Shown here one piece after another: positions 1-6,563 of a DNA stretch of 59,767 nucleotides (the stretch's first letter is position 1; each line of letters starts with the position of its first letter). Made by a program: the position numbers and the translations under genes. The notes under the pieces are model-generated. The model was not told where the DNA came from. It saw only the letters and a list, made by a program, of their open reading frames with translations, and made no database searches. Source of the stretch: Hominisplanchenecus_A murintestinalis (GTDB lineage Bacteria > Bacillota > Clostridia > Lachnospirales > Lachnospiraceae); the NCBI RefSeq assembly GCF_943193015.1, contig NZ_CALPCM010000018.1:1-59767 (forward strand), written 5' to 3'.

Positions 1-2
1 GA

Positions 3-28
3 TAAGAATTTCCATATCCTAATTCTTA
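3..28. terminator. Hairpin downstream of rep
   Basis: An inverted repeat with 8-bp arms (taagaatt / aattctta, positions 3-10 and 21-28) encloses a 10-nt loop. It lies past the stop codon of the leftward rep gene. No clear T-run follows on the minus strand within the window, so a terminator role is only possible. Confidence 0.3.
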
Positions 29-130
29 CCAAAAAGGAGCCATTTATTTCCAAAAACACAAACTTATTTACACTACCTAACAGAATGTTGGGATCTATTT
101 CTGTCCCTAAATTGTTTGTCCCTGTTGTTT

Positions 131-868
131 TTAGGAGTGTTTTTTTAGGATATATCCCCGGCAATTTCCATACTCTTTAAAATTTTTTTCCATTTTCGCT
201 ACAAGAAGTTTTGTTTCAAATGCTTCGTCCAACATTTTTTTATGCAAAGCATAGGTGAGTTTCCATTCCTCATTCATAAAAATATCTTCAATAGCAATCT
301 CACCGCTCAAAATGCCGACCTTTAAGAAGTTGAGAAGTCCCTTTGCGGTCATGGTAATTTTTTCGGCTCTTCCCCTCATCCATGTTTCACGCTGTTCCCT
401 GTAATGCTCCATGTAATCTTTACCGGCGACTGTCCGGACGGAACTGGGGGCATACTGGTACTTCTGGGGGTATTTGATATGTATTAAATAAGACAGCATA
501 TTGTCATAGGCGTAACGCCCCGACTTTGGCTTTTCAATATAAGATTCCCCAATGCCGATGGCACTGGCAATTTTGGGGAGTGTCTTTCCTTTTTTGAATT
601 TGACAATAAAATGGGCATGGTGTGACGTGAATGCAATTTCATAAGCGTGTTTATACTCATTCCATAATTTTTTTTCATCCTTATCATGTTCAATAGCGTA
701 CATTTCCTGAATCTCACATCCTGCTTTTTCTAACCGTGTTTTGATAATTTTTCCCATTTCATCTATATTTCCAAGCTGTTTCTTTTCGTCATCTGTCCAG
801 TTCCAGTGTTCGGGTAAAAAATCTTGTGTAATTTGTGCAATCCCTAAGTCAGCCAATCTTTTAGCCAT
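131..868 (-). CDS. Rolling-circle replication initiator, RepB/Rep_2-like HUH protein
   Basis: The 245-aa protein resembles plasmid Rep proteins of the pMV158 RepB type, HUH endonucleases that nick the double-strand origin and start rolling-circle replication. The family layout is visible: an HDKD motif near residues 61-64 (metal and acid cluster), the two-histidine motif HHAHF near 83-87, and a YLIH motif whose Tyr127 is the likely nucleophile, about 41 residues after the second His, as in RepB. A good ribosome site (GAGGTG) precedes the ATG at 868. It reads toward the left edge, away from the recombinase. On an integrated element it could allow replication of the excised circle or serve as a relaxase. 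The family call is firm; the exact role is inferred. Confidence 0.78.
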   Translation of the reverse strand: MAKRLADLGIAQITQDFLPEHWNWTDDEKKQLGNIDEMGKIIKTRLEKAGCEIQEMYAIEHDKDEKKLWNEYKHAYEIAFTSHHAHFIVKFKKGKTLPKIASAIGIGESYIEKPKSGRYAYDNMLSYLIHIKYPQKYQYAPSSVRTVAGKDYMEHYREQRETWMRGRAEKITMTAKGLLNFLKVGILSGEIAIEDIFMNEEWKLTYALHKKMLDEAFETKLLVAKMEKNFKEYGNCRGYILKKHS

Positions 869-1008
869 ATTTTCACCTCGTTTCTTATCTTATATAAGCA
901 TTGTACCAAATATGGGGGTAAAAATGCAATAGTTAAAACAAAAAGTTTTAATTAATCACTAACTATTACATTTTATAAGACGCTTTGCGGTGTGCAAAAA
1001 CGCCGGGA

Positions 1009-1049
1009 AATGACCGTGCGGTATCGACAAGCCCTACCGCACGGTCATT
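1009..1049. repeat. Perfect 15-bp inverted repeat with 11-nt loop
   Basis: The arms aatgaccgtgcggta and taccgcacggtcatt (1009-1023, 1035-1049) are exact complements around a loop tcgacaagccc. It is GC-rich in an AT-rich background and lies 140 bp upstream of rep. It could be the hairpin of a double-strand origin or a terminator; no T-run follows, which favours an origin or protein-binding role. Confidence 0.6.
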
Positions 1050-1107
1050 CTATGTATGTGTGGTATTTGTAATAGTTAAATTGTACAAATTTTAACTATT
1101 CATGAAT

Positions 1108-1131
1108 AATATATTGATATATCAATATATT
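1108..1131. repeat. Perfect 24-bp palindrome
   Basis: The half-sites aatatattgata and tatcaatatatt meet without a spacer. A symmetric AT-only site of this kind between rep and the leftmost repeats could bind a dimeric regulator or form part of an AT-rich unwinding region. Its role is unknown. Confidence 0.55.
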
Positions 1132-1194
1132 TTAGCATTTTTGGAAAGTGAATAATTAAAAAATAGTGTTTTGGAAAGTAAAAGGTTTGAAAAA

Positions 1195-1364
1195 AATCGT
1201 AGACACCCCAAAATCGTATTCAAAACAGACTTTTTCCAATACTGGCGTGGTTTTCAATGAATACGATTTTGAATACGGTACAATTCTAAATCGTAGACAA
1301 ATGTATTCAAAACAGGCTTTTTCCAATACTGGCGTGGTTTTCAATAAATACGATTTTTGGATAC
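1195..1364. repeat. Two ~75-82-bp imperfect direct repeats
   Basis: Copies lie at 1195-1276 and 1288-1364. Each begins aatcgtagaca, contains tattcaaaacag then ctttttccaatactggcg, and ends with the inverse word gaatac/aaatacgattt. The copies differ by a few substitutions and a short gap near the start. A further aatcgtattc occurs at about 1384. The direct and inverted words resemble iterons. Confidence 0.6.
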
Positions 1365-1742
1365 AGTAATCCCCAGACATCAGAAATCGTATTCATCCCC
1401 GAAATTGAGAGGGGAGATTCTGACAGATTCCCATAGTACAGCACTGCTTTTAGGGCTATATGCATGTTTGGAATAGCTAACCAAACTTTTGGTTATTTTT
1501 TCAATGTTTTTTGTATCATATTCACAAAAAAGAAAATACGATTGACAGCGAAAAAAGATATGTGGTATAATATGGAAAAAATAAAATATTATTGTGCTTT
1601 TCTCACAGTAGTGCCGACGGACAGCATAACCGGTATGCTTAATTTCCAAGTATATTGGTGCTGATAAGGCGGTCGTGGGGGAAATATATCGCAGGAAGTA
1701 CCGAGTTCAGAGGAAATTTCTGACAGTGCCAAGTATGTGCAG

Positions 1743-1816
1743 GCGGTGTAACAAATATAAATTCCAATTAGTGATTATGCTGATTGGGGTTCATATATGT
1801 TACACCGCTTTTTTTG
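1743..1816 (+). terminator. Long hairpin with T-run upstream of the small gene (terminator or attenuator)
   Basis: The arms gcggtgtaaca (1743-1753) and tgttacaccgc (1798-1808) pair perfectly and are followed directly by seven Ts. The 44-nt interior can form a second, smaller stem (ccaatta / tgattgg). It sits 33 bp before the start codon of the gene at 1849, so it could attenuate that gene and the recombinase behind it. Confidence 0.6.
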
Positions 1817-1848
1817 TTTCCCAATGCACAAAGAAAGGAGAAGTTCTT

Positions 1849-2247
1849 ATGACTGATTTAATTACAGAAATTTATACAAAACGCAAGCGGACTTACCATG
1901 ATTATGAATGCGAGGATATAGTTATTATGAAAAAAGATTACGGGTGCAGTTGGAAAGACACAATCAAATTATTCCATTTAAGAACGTATCAAGGAAGTGT
2001 ATATCACCCCAAAGGGAATACCTCTTTTGCATGGGACAAAATTTTACGGAATAGTCATATAATAAGATTCATTTGCCCGGAGATTTTCATGTCCGATACT
2101 ACTTATCAACAGATTGAACAGAAAATAAATGGTATAAAGGTTGTGCTTGAGTTCCCTACACAACCAGAACAGACGGATATTTTACATCAAGAAATAAAGT
2201 CTATTCTTTCAAGTGTCTTACGGGAACAGTTACAAAAAATCTCATAA
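1849..2247 (+). CDS. Small protein of unknown function upstream of the recombinase
   Basis: This 132-aa protein is not recognised. The start at 1849 is chosen because AAAGGAG lies 7-9 nt upstream; an in-frame extension to 1675 would run through the terminator-like hairpin and lacks a ribosome site. The sequence is soluble, mixed charged and aromatic, with no signal peptide or membrane segment. It is followed after 52 bp by the serine recombinase on the same strand, so the two are probably co-transcribed. It could be a directionality factor or regulator for the recombinase, but nothing in the sequence proves this. Confidence 0.55.
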   Translation: MTDLITEIYTKRKRTYHDYECEDIVIMKKDYGCSWKDTIKLFHLRTYQGSVYHPKGNTSFAWDKILRNSHIIRFICPEIFMSDTTYQQIEQKINGIKVVLEFPTQPEQTDILHQEIKSILSSVLREQLQKIS

Positions 2248-2250
2248 CGT

Positions 2251-2274
2251 CAGCAGAGGGATAACCCTCTGCTG
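2251..2274. repeat. Hairpin between the small gene and the recombinase
   Basis: Perfect 10-bp arms (cagcagaggg / ccctctgctg) with the loop ataa lie between the stop at 2247 and the recombinase ribosome site. No T-run follows. It may be a weak terminator or a transcript-stability element that lowers recombinase expression. Confidence 0.5.
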
Positions 2275-2299
2275 GTTAGAAAGAAAGGACGATTGACTT

Positions 2300-4000
2300 A
2301 TGAAAAAAGTGAGAATGTTATTACGCGTTAGTTCAAATCAGCAGTTAGAGCCGGACGGTGATTTGAGTGTGCAAAGAGAAATTGTAAAAGACTATGTAAA
2401 AAAACACGAAGAATGGCAACTCGATTCAAAGGAATACTTTGAGGGAAGTAACAGCGGATATAAAAATTCAGTCGCAGACAGAAATGTACTTCAAAACGCC
2501 TTACAGGACGCACAGGCAAAAGAATATGATATTTTGGTGGCATACAAAGACGATAGAATTGGCAGACTTATGTGGGAAATCGGAGCCTATGTAATGGCTC
2601 TGAAAAAATGTGGTGTGGATATTTACACCGTGAAAGACGGCTGCATTTCTCCTGAAACAGATGATACAATGGGGCAAATGATGTTAGCTTTGAGATACGG
2701 TAATGCCCAGAAACAAAGCGCTGATACAGGTATGCGTGTAAAAGATACCGCCCAGAAGTTAGTGCAGAAAGGAAAATTCATGGGTGGAAAAGCCCCTTAT
2801 GGCTACAAATTAGAGTTATCAGGAGAAATCAGTAAACACGGACGGGCGTTACATCATCTTGTTATTGTTCCAGAACAGGCAGAGGTTGTCAGTTATATTT
2901 ATGACCTATCTCTCAATAAGGAGTACGGTTCTTCCAAAATTGCCAGCGTTTTGAACAGGCATGAAACCTATAAAAACCTTGCCCCCAATGACACATGGAA
3001 AGGCGGAACTATCACAAGCATTTTAACGAATCCTATCTATGCCGGACATACAGCTTATAAACGCAGGGAGCGAATCAACGGACAATATCACAGGCTTGAC
3101 AGTGAGAATTGGATTACTTCTATTGACGCAAACGAAAGTATTATGATTATCGACGGTGATACATGGAATAAAACACAGGAACGACGTAAACGCCGGGGCG
3201 ATAAATACATAAAAGCATTAGAGCATAAGGATGTGAATGTGATTAGAAAGAATGATGGTATGTTAGCCTTAATTGATGTTTTATATTGCGGATATTGTGG
3301 AAGTAAAATGACAAATGGGAGTAAATATAACTATTGGACGATAAAAGGTACAGGAGAAAAAAGAGCAAGCAAAATTGCGATATATAAATGCCAAAATGCA
3401 TGGCAAGGGGTAACCCATGTTAAGACTAAGCAAATCCGAGCCGACATGATTGAACCGATTGTATTTGAATCCATCGCACAATACATCGGGAAATTACAGG
3501 AAAATGAAAGTATTTTTAATGAAATTGAGAACAATCAGAATCAAGAAAAGAAACGGAAACAAGCTGAATTAAAAAAGGAAAAACAGAATCTTGAAAATAT
3601 TCAGGACAAGATTCGGATTATGGAAGAAAATATTCCAAATGCTATGACTGGTGACTATCCTTTGTCATTGGAAGAACTGGTAGCAATCATCAAAAAGCAT
3701 AAAGAACAGGCACAGCAACAACAGGATATTGTTACCTTAAAGGAACTGGAATTGAAAAGCACTTCTGTATCAATCAACGAATGGGAAGATATTAAAAATA
3801 AGATTCCAACATGGCAGGATGTGTTTCTAAATGCAGATGTGGCAACAAAGCGGGTACTGGTAAATAAGCTCGTAGAGCGTATTGATGTAAAGAAAACAGA
3901 AGTCGTTATTCGTTTCAAAATCAACCTTAATGACTTCATTCCACAACCCAGAATATGTGGTGATTCCCATACCATTCTGTGTACACGCGATTCAAAGTAA
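2300..4000 (+). CDS. Large serine recombinase (site-specific integrase)
   Basis: The 566-aa protein is a large serine recombinase that integrates and excises the element by a serine-linked double-strand exchange. The N-terminal resolvase domain (residues 1-150) has the LRVSSNQQ motif with catalytic Ser11 and a DRIGR arginine motif near 84-88. The recombinase domain follows (GKAPYGYKL near 165), then a zinc-ribbon-like CGYCGSKM segment near 333, and a charged coiled coil (about 400-500). The ribosome site AAAGGA precedes the ATG. The last 18 or so residues appear to be encoded by host DNA: they lie antisense to the truncated gene at 3936-4646. The native C-terminus would therefore differ between the circular and integrated forms. 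Confidence 0.92.
   Translation: MKKVRMLLRVSSNQQLEPDGDLSVQREIVKDYVKKHEEWQLDSKEYFEGSNSGYKNSVADRNVLQNALQDAQAKEYDILVAYKDDRIGRLMWEIGAYVMALKKCGVDIYTVKDGCISPETDDTMGQMMLALRYGNAQKQSADTGMRVKDTAQKLVQKGKFMGGKAPYGYKLELSGEISKHGRALHHLVIVPEQAEVVSYIYDLSLNKEYGSSKIASVLNRHETYKNLAPNDTWKGGTITSILTNPIYAGHTAYKRRERINGQYHRLDSENWITSIDANESIMIIDGDTWNKTQERRKRRGDKYIKALEHKDVNVIRKNDGMLALIDVLYCGYCGSKMTNGSKYNYWTIKGTGEKRASKIAIYKCQNAWQGVTHVKTKQIRADMIEPIVFESIAQYIGKLQENESIFNEIENNQNQEKKRKQAELKKEKQNLENIQDKIRIMEENIPNAMTGDYPLSLEELVAIIKKHKEQAQQQQDIVTLKELELKSTSVSINEWEDIKNKIPTWQDVFLNADVATKRVLVNKLVERIDVKKTEVVIRFKINLNDFIPQPRICGDSHTILCTRDSK
3935..3985. other. Element-chromosome junction (attachment site)
   Basis: On the minus strand the host gene reads normally to the conserved NRVYTEWY segment (about 3965) and then turns into a short tail, GNHHIFWVVE, unlike the family, which usually continues with a YDFT-type stretch. 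On the plus strand the recombinase loses its family-like sequence at the same place. A small imperfect palindrome (ccaca...tgtgg, 3942-3961) lies here. This marks one att hybrid site of the serine integrase. Confidence 0.65.
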
Positions 4001-4646
4001 AAGACATGATGGCCAGCACGTTGGCGGTAATCGTAGCTCTGGGCCAAGTGGCGTAGATTTCGCTGGACGCCACATTTTTTATATAATCACGATAGCGGAT
4101 ATAATAGTCTCCGGCTGTACTGTCCGCCGGAGAACCATTGTGGACTACGATGAATTCCGGAATCACCACACGGCTTAAAACAATTTCCCCGGTCTGGTTG
4201 ACCGGTTTAATTTCTGCCTCCGCAATCTTCGGCGGATAATCCCCATAAAGCGTATGTGCCGGAATCACAATATCCTGAAAATCTTCCGGCTGCACAAGAG
4301 GCACCATACGCACCTCCTGTATTGCCGTAGAGTCCGGCAGGATTTCAGCGCCTGAAATCGTCACCGGCTCATATCCCGGCGCAGTAATCTGTAAAGTATA
4401 TTCCGCGTAGGGCTGTGATGCCGACGGCTCCATACTGTACTCCAAAGGCGGCGCCGCCAGCTCCAGCAGCTCCGTCTGCCCATCCGCATCCGTTGTAACC
4501 TGTTCCACTGTACTTTCCGGATCTCCCGTATAAGAAATCGCTATCTGCGCATCCTCCACCGGACGCGCTTCAGACTGCACCCGTATCCGCAGCCGTCCCC
4601 GGTCTACATTATTTTCCTGCATTGCTCTCATATCATTTCTCTGCAT
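3936..4646 (-). pseudogene. Peptidoglycan-binding/spore-associated protein, 3' part cut off by the element
   Basis: The 236 aa left match, from memory, the N-terminal half of a conserved Clostridia protein of roughly 400 aa that ends in a peptidoglycan-binding domain. An Ig-like or carboxypeptidase-regulatory-like region lies at about 20-125 (RLRIRVQSEARPVEDAQI; YTLQITAPGY), followed by a conserved core (LSRVVIPEFIVVHNG, YIKNVASSEIYATWP, IMSFTLNRVYTEWY). The sequence then leaves the family after NRVYTEWY and stops within 10 codons. The missing half should lie at the far left end of the element. Several starts are possible (4646, 4628, 4622). The disruption is well supported; the exact cellular role of the family is not settled. 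Confidence 0.75.
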
Positions 4647-4733
4647 ATCTGCCTCAAGATCACTTCATCATTCACAGTATATGCATCGGCTGTCATGCCA
4701 TGCACAAATGCAGCCTCTCTTCTGTTATCTATT

Positions 4734-5177
4734 TCAGATATAATACATATATTCTGCTGAACTGCCCAATTCCTTATATTGTTCTACCAGCTCAGCCAAC
4801 GTACACGTTTCCAGGAACTTCCAAATCGATGCATTTATCCTATCCCAGACCAGTTCCTGAATAGCCCACCGCACTGCATCCTGCCGGACTCCTATATCTG
4901 TTTCTTCAATAATGTTAAACCTTCCCTCCAGCACGGTAAGCACATCGTCCAGCTTGATTTCTTCCATACTTTTTGCCAGCCGGTAACCTCCCTGTGCACC
5001 TTTCTGGCTCTTTACAATTCCTGCCTTCCTCAAAGCTGCAAACACTTGCTCCAAATAGTTCAGAGAAATATTCTGCCGCTTTGCCACATGGAGCAGGGAC
5101 ACCGCTCCTTCATTTTCATGACTGGCCAAATCCACCAGTGCCCGCAGGCCATATCTCCCTTTCGTTGATATCTTCAC
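4734..5177 (-). CDS. Rrf2-family transcriptional regulator without an obvious Fe-S ligand set
   Basis: The 147-aa winged-helix regulator starts MKISTKGRYGLRAL, the Rrf2 signature, with recognition-helix region ISLNYLEQVFAALRKAGIV and the wing KGAQGGYRLA. Unlike its neighbour it has only one Cys (in LETCTLAE), so it probably lacks an iron-sulfur cluster and may sense a metabolite, like CymR. The start is GTG at 5177, whose G-T-G-A overlaps the TGA of the upstream Rrf2 gene, so the two are translationally coupled. It is the third gene of a leftward DUF1700-Rrf2-Rrf2 unit. Confidence 0.85.
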   Translation of the reverse strand: MKISTKGRYGLRALVDLASHENEGAVSLLHVAKRQNISLNYLEQVFAALRKAGIVKSQKGAQGGYRLAKSMEEIKLDDVLTVLEGRFNIIEETDIGVRQDAVRWAIQELVWDRINASIWKFLETCTLAELVEQYKELGSSAEYMYYI

Positions 5178-5617
5178 TCTTCTCCTCCGCCTATCCTCTG
5201 TTTCCTTTCAGCCAGTTCCTTTATCTGTGCAATACTAACATCTCTGACTGCATCTCTTGTCAAATCCCATAGCCGGTTCCACGTTTCTTTCGTGGCGCAC
5301 TTACCACAGTCTATACCACAGCCCATATCCCGGATCAGGCATTCTACCGGAGCCAGGTTTCCCTCTGCTGCCAGCAGCACCTCCAGCGCTGTAATATCCC
5401 CGGCTGGCCGCGCAAGACAGTAGCCGCCTCCCGCCCCACGTGTACTTTTTATAATTTCTGCTTTTTTCAACATGGAGGCAATCCGTTCCAGATATTTTTC
5501 TGAAAGCTTTCTTCTCACAGCTACACTGCGGATACTCGCCCTATTCCCATCATCTGCATAAATTGCCAGATCTACGACCATTTCTAACGCATAAATACCT
5601 TTTGTCGAAATTTTCAT
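5174..5617 (-). CDS. Rrf2-family regulator with a cysteine cluster (probable Fe-S sensor)
   Basis: The 147-aa protein begins MKISTKGIYALEMVVDLAIY and has the Rrf2 winged helix with wing TRGAGGGYCLA. A cluster of four cysteines (CLIRDMGCGIDCGKC, about residues 92-106) sits where IscR, NsrR and RsrR bind an iron-sulfur cluster. It probably senses redox, nitric oxide or Fe-S status. The ATG at 5617 is chosen because it lies just after the DUF1700 stop and yields the family N-terminus; an in-frame extension upstream would overlap that gene. It overlaps the next Rrf2 gene by 4 nt. Confidence 0.88.
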   Translation of the reverse strand: MKISTKGIYALEMVVDLAIYADDGNRASIRSVAVRRKLSEKYLERIASMLKKAEIIKSTRGAGGGYCLARPAGDITALEVLLAAEGNLAPVECLIRDMGCGIDCGKCATKETWNRLWDLTRDAVRDVSIAQIKELAERKQRIGGGEE

Positions 5618-5618
5618 C

Positions 5619-6059
5619 CTATCTCCGCCGGCCTCCGTTTTGAAAAATTGCAGCAATTATCCCAATCAAGAGAATTGGAAGCAGAAGCGGGATAAGAATC
5701 CGCAGTACTGTGGCAGCCAATGCCAGCACAGCCACAAATATAAGCACAGCTGTAAGTTTTGCCATACCCCGATTTACATTCAGATGATAGTATCTTACCC
5801 TATCCTGCTCCGCTTCTTCTTTGCTGTTATATGGGGTTTTTCTGTTATTCCCTTCCTGCCGCGCGGATGTATCAATGATTGTCCTGGCAATCAGAAGCGG
5901 ACTTCCCAGCTCTTCCAAAACCTTACTCTCAGATTCTCCTCTTCCCACTGTCTCAGATATATATTCATCATAATACCGTATCGTACTGTCAATCTCAGAT
6001 ACCGGCACTTCTCCCTCCAATTTTAAGCGCAGGGTATCTAAAAATTCTGTTTTCGTCAT
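5619..6059 (-). CDS. DUF1700-type membrane protein (HAAS signalling domain)
   Basis: The 146-aa protein has a cytoplasmic N-terminal part (MTKTEFLDTLRLKLEGEVP ... YYDEYISE) typical of DUF1700/HAAS proteins and two close hydrophobic segments near the C-terminus (about 98-120 and 121-138), ending in a basic tail NGGRRR. Such proteins often sit beside a PadR regulator and modulate envelope stress responses; here the partners are two Rrf2 regulators with 1-nt spacing. Membrane topology is seen; function is not established. Confidence 0.8.
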   Translation of the reverse strand: MTKTEFLDTLRLKLEGEVPVSEIDSTIRYYDEYISETVGRGESESKVLEELGSPLLIARTIIDTSARQEGNNRKTPYNSKEEAEQDRVRYYHLNVNRGMAKLTAVLIFVAVLALAATVLRILIPLLLPILLIGIIAAIFQNGGRRR

Positions 6060-6212
6060 GACTCCCCATCCTTTCTCTTCCGCCCCTTACCTGCGTTTGT
6101 ATAAAAAGCCGCAATTCTGCCAAAAGCCGAACTGTTGCTATTAAAAAGACTTCCACAAAAGCCTTTCTTCTATTCCTTTAAAAAGTATAGCACAAAAATA
6201 CATAAAATCAAA

Positions 6213-6237
6213 GTGTGCAGGCTGAAAACCTGCACAC
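6213..6237 (-). terminator. Terminator downstream of the HicB-like gene
   Basis: The arms gtgtgcagg (6213-6221) and cctgcacac (6229-6237) pair perfectly. On the minus strand the stem is followed by a TTTGATTTT tract. It lies 36 bp beyond the stop of the leftward hicB-like gene. Confidence 0.7.
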
Positions 6238-6272
6238 CTCTCTTACCTGCGTTACTGCCCGCAGTAATTTTT

Positions 6273-6551
6273 CTACTCATCCCATCCTTCATAAAATCTA
6301 ATGTTTACGGATATCTGCCGCACGACCTCACCTTCTTTCAGAGGAATATCACTAACATCTGTAATATACGGCAATTGCACCTCTTCCTCTGAAAGCTCCA
6401 GCGAAATCCAGTCCGTGGCGGCCTCGTTGGCATTCTCTACTGCTTCATCCAAGGTGTCTCCCTCGGCATAACAGCATTCCAAATCCGGAAAATATCCTTT
6501 ATATCTGCCTTCTTCTGTCTTATGAAATACTGCAGGATAAATAAATTTCAT
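6273..6551 (-). CDS. HicB-like protein, no HicA partner nearby
   Basis: The 92-aa protein has the HicB_lk-type fold signature: an N-terminal YPAVFHKTEEGRYKGYFPDL strand-turn, the ECCYAEGDTLDEAVENA segment and a helix ATDWISLEL. HicB proteins neutralise the HicA mRNA interferase. No small HicA-like gene lies beside it: a terminator follows and the secreted beta-helix gene precedes it. The C-terminal part has no clear DNA-binding domain. It may be a solitary HicB-like regulator. The gap of 12 bp to the upstream beta-helix gene suggests it rides at the end of that operon. Confidence 0.75.
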   Translation of the reverse strand: MKFIYPAVFHKTEEGRYKGYFPDLECCYAEGDTLDEAVENANEAATDWISLELSEEEVQLPYITDVSDIPLKEGEVVRQISVNIRFYEGWDE

Positions 6552-6563
6552 ATTGTTTCGCTC

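Larger units (their letters stand above)
869..1674. other. Noncoding palindrome-rich region, possible replication origin and control region
   Basis: About 800 bp with no convincing gene, upstream of rep. It holds a perfect 15-bp-arm inverted repeat at 1009-1049, a perfect 24-bp palindrome at 1108-1131, smaller AT-rich palindromes near 950 and 1075-1100, and two long direct repeats at 1195-1364 with inverted copies of an AATCGTATTC-type word. This density next to a rolling-circle-type rep fits an origin with iterons and a control region. No nick site could be identified with certainty. Confidence 0.45.
1..3960. mobile_element. Right-hand part of an integrated element carrying Rep and a large serine recombinase
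   Basis: The left 4 kb is visibly more AT-rich than what follows. It carries a rolling-circle-type Rep, a palindrome-dense noncoding stretch, a small unknown protein and a large serine recombinase whose 3' end runs into a broken chromosomal gene on the other strand. This fits an integrated plasmid-like or integrative mobilizable element whose integrase gene lies at its right end. The left end is outside the window. The right boundary lies between about 3935 and 3985, where homology of the host gene stops. The exact crossover cannot be fixed without an empty-site sequence. Confidence 0.75.

Noticed and set aside
1675..1848. N-terminal extension of the 132-aa protein to 1675.
   Set aside because: It crosses a terminator-like hairpin, lacks a ribosome site and reads as AT-rich noncoding DNA.
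5619..6059. Open frames opposite the DUF1700 and other real genes.
   Set aside because: Composition is skewed to Cys, Ser and His, starts have no ribosome sites, and the sense-strand genes have family signatures.
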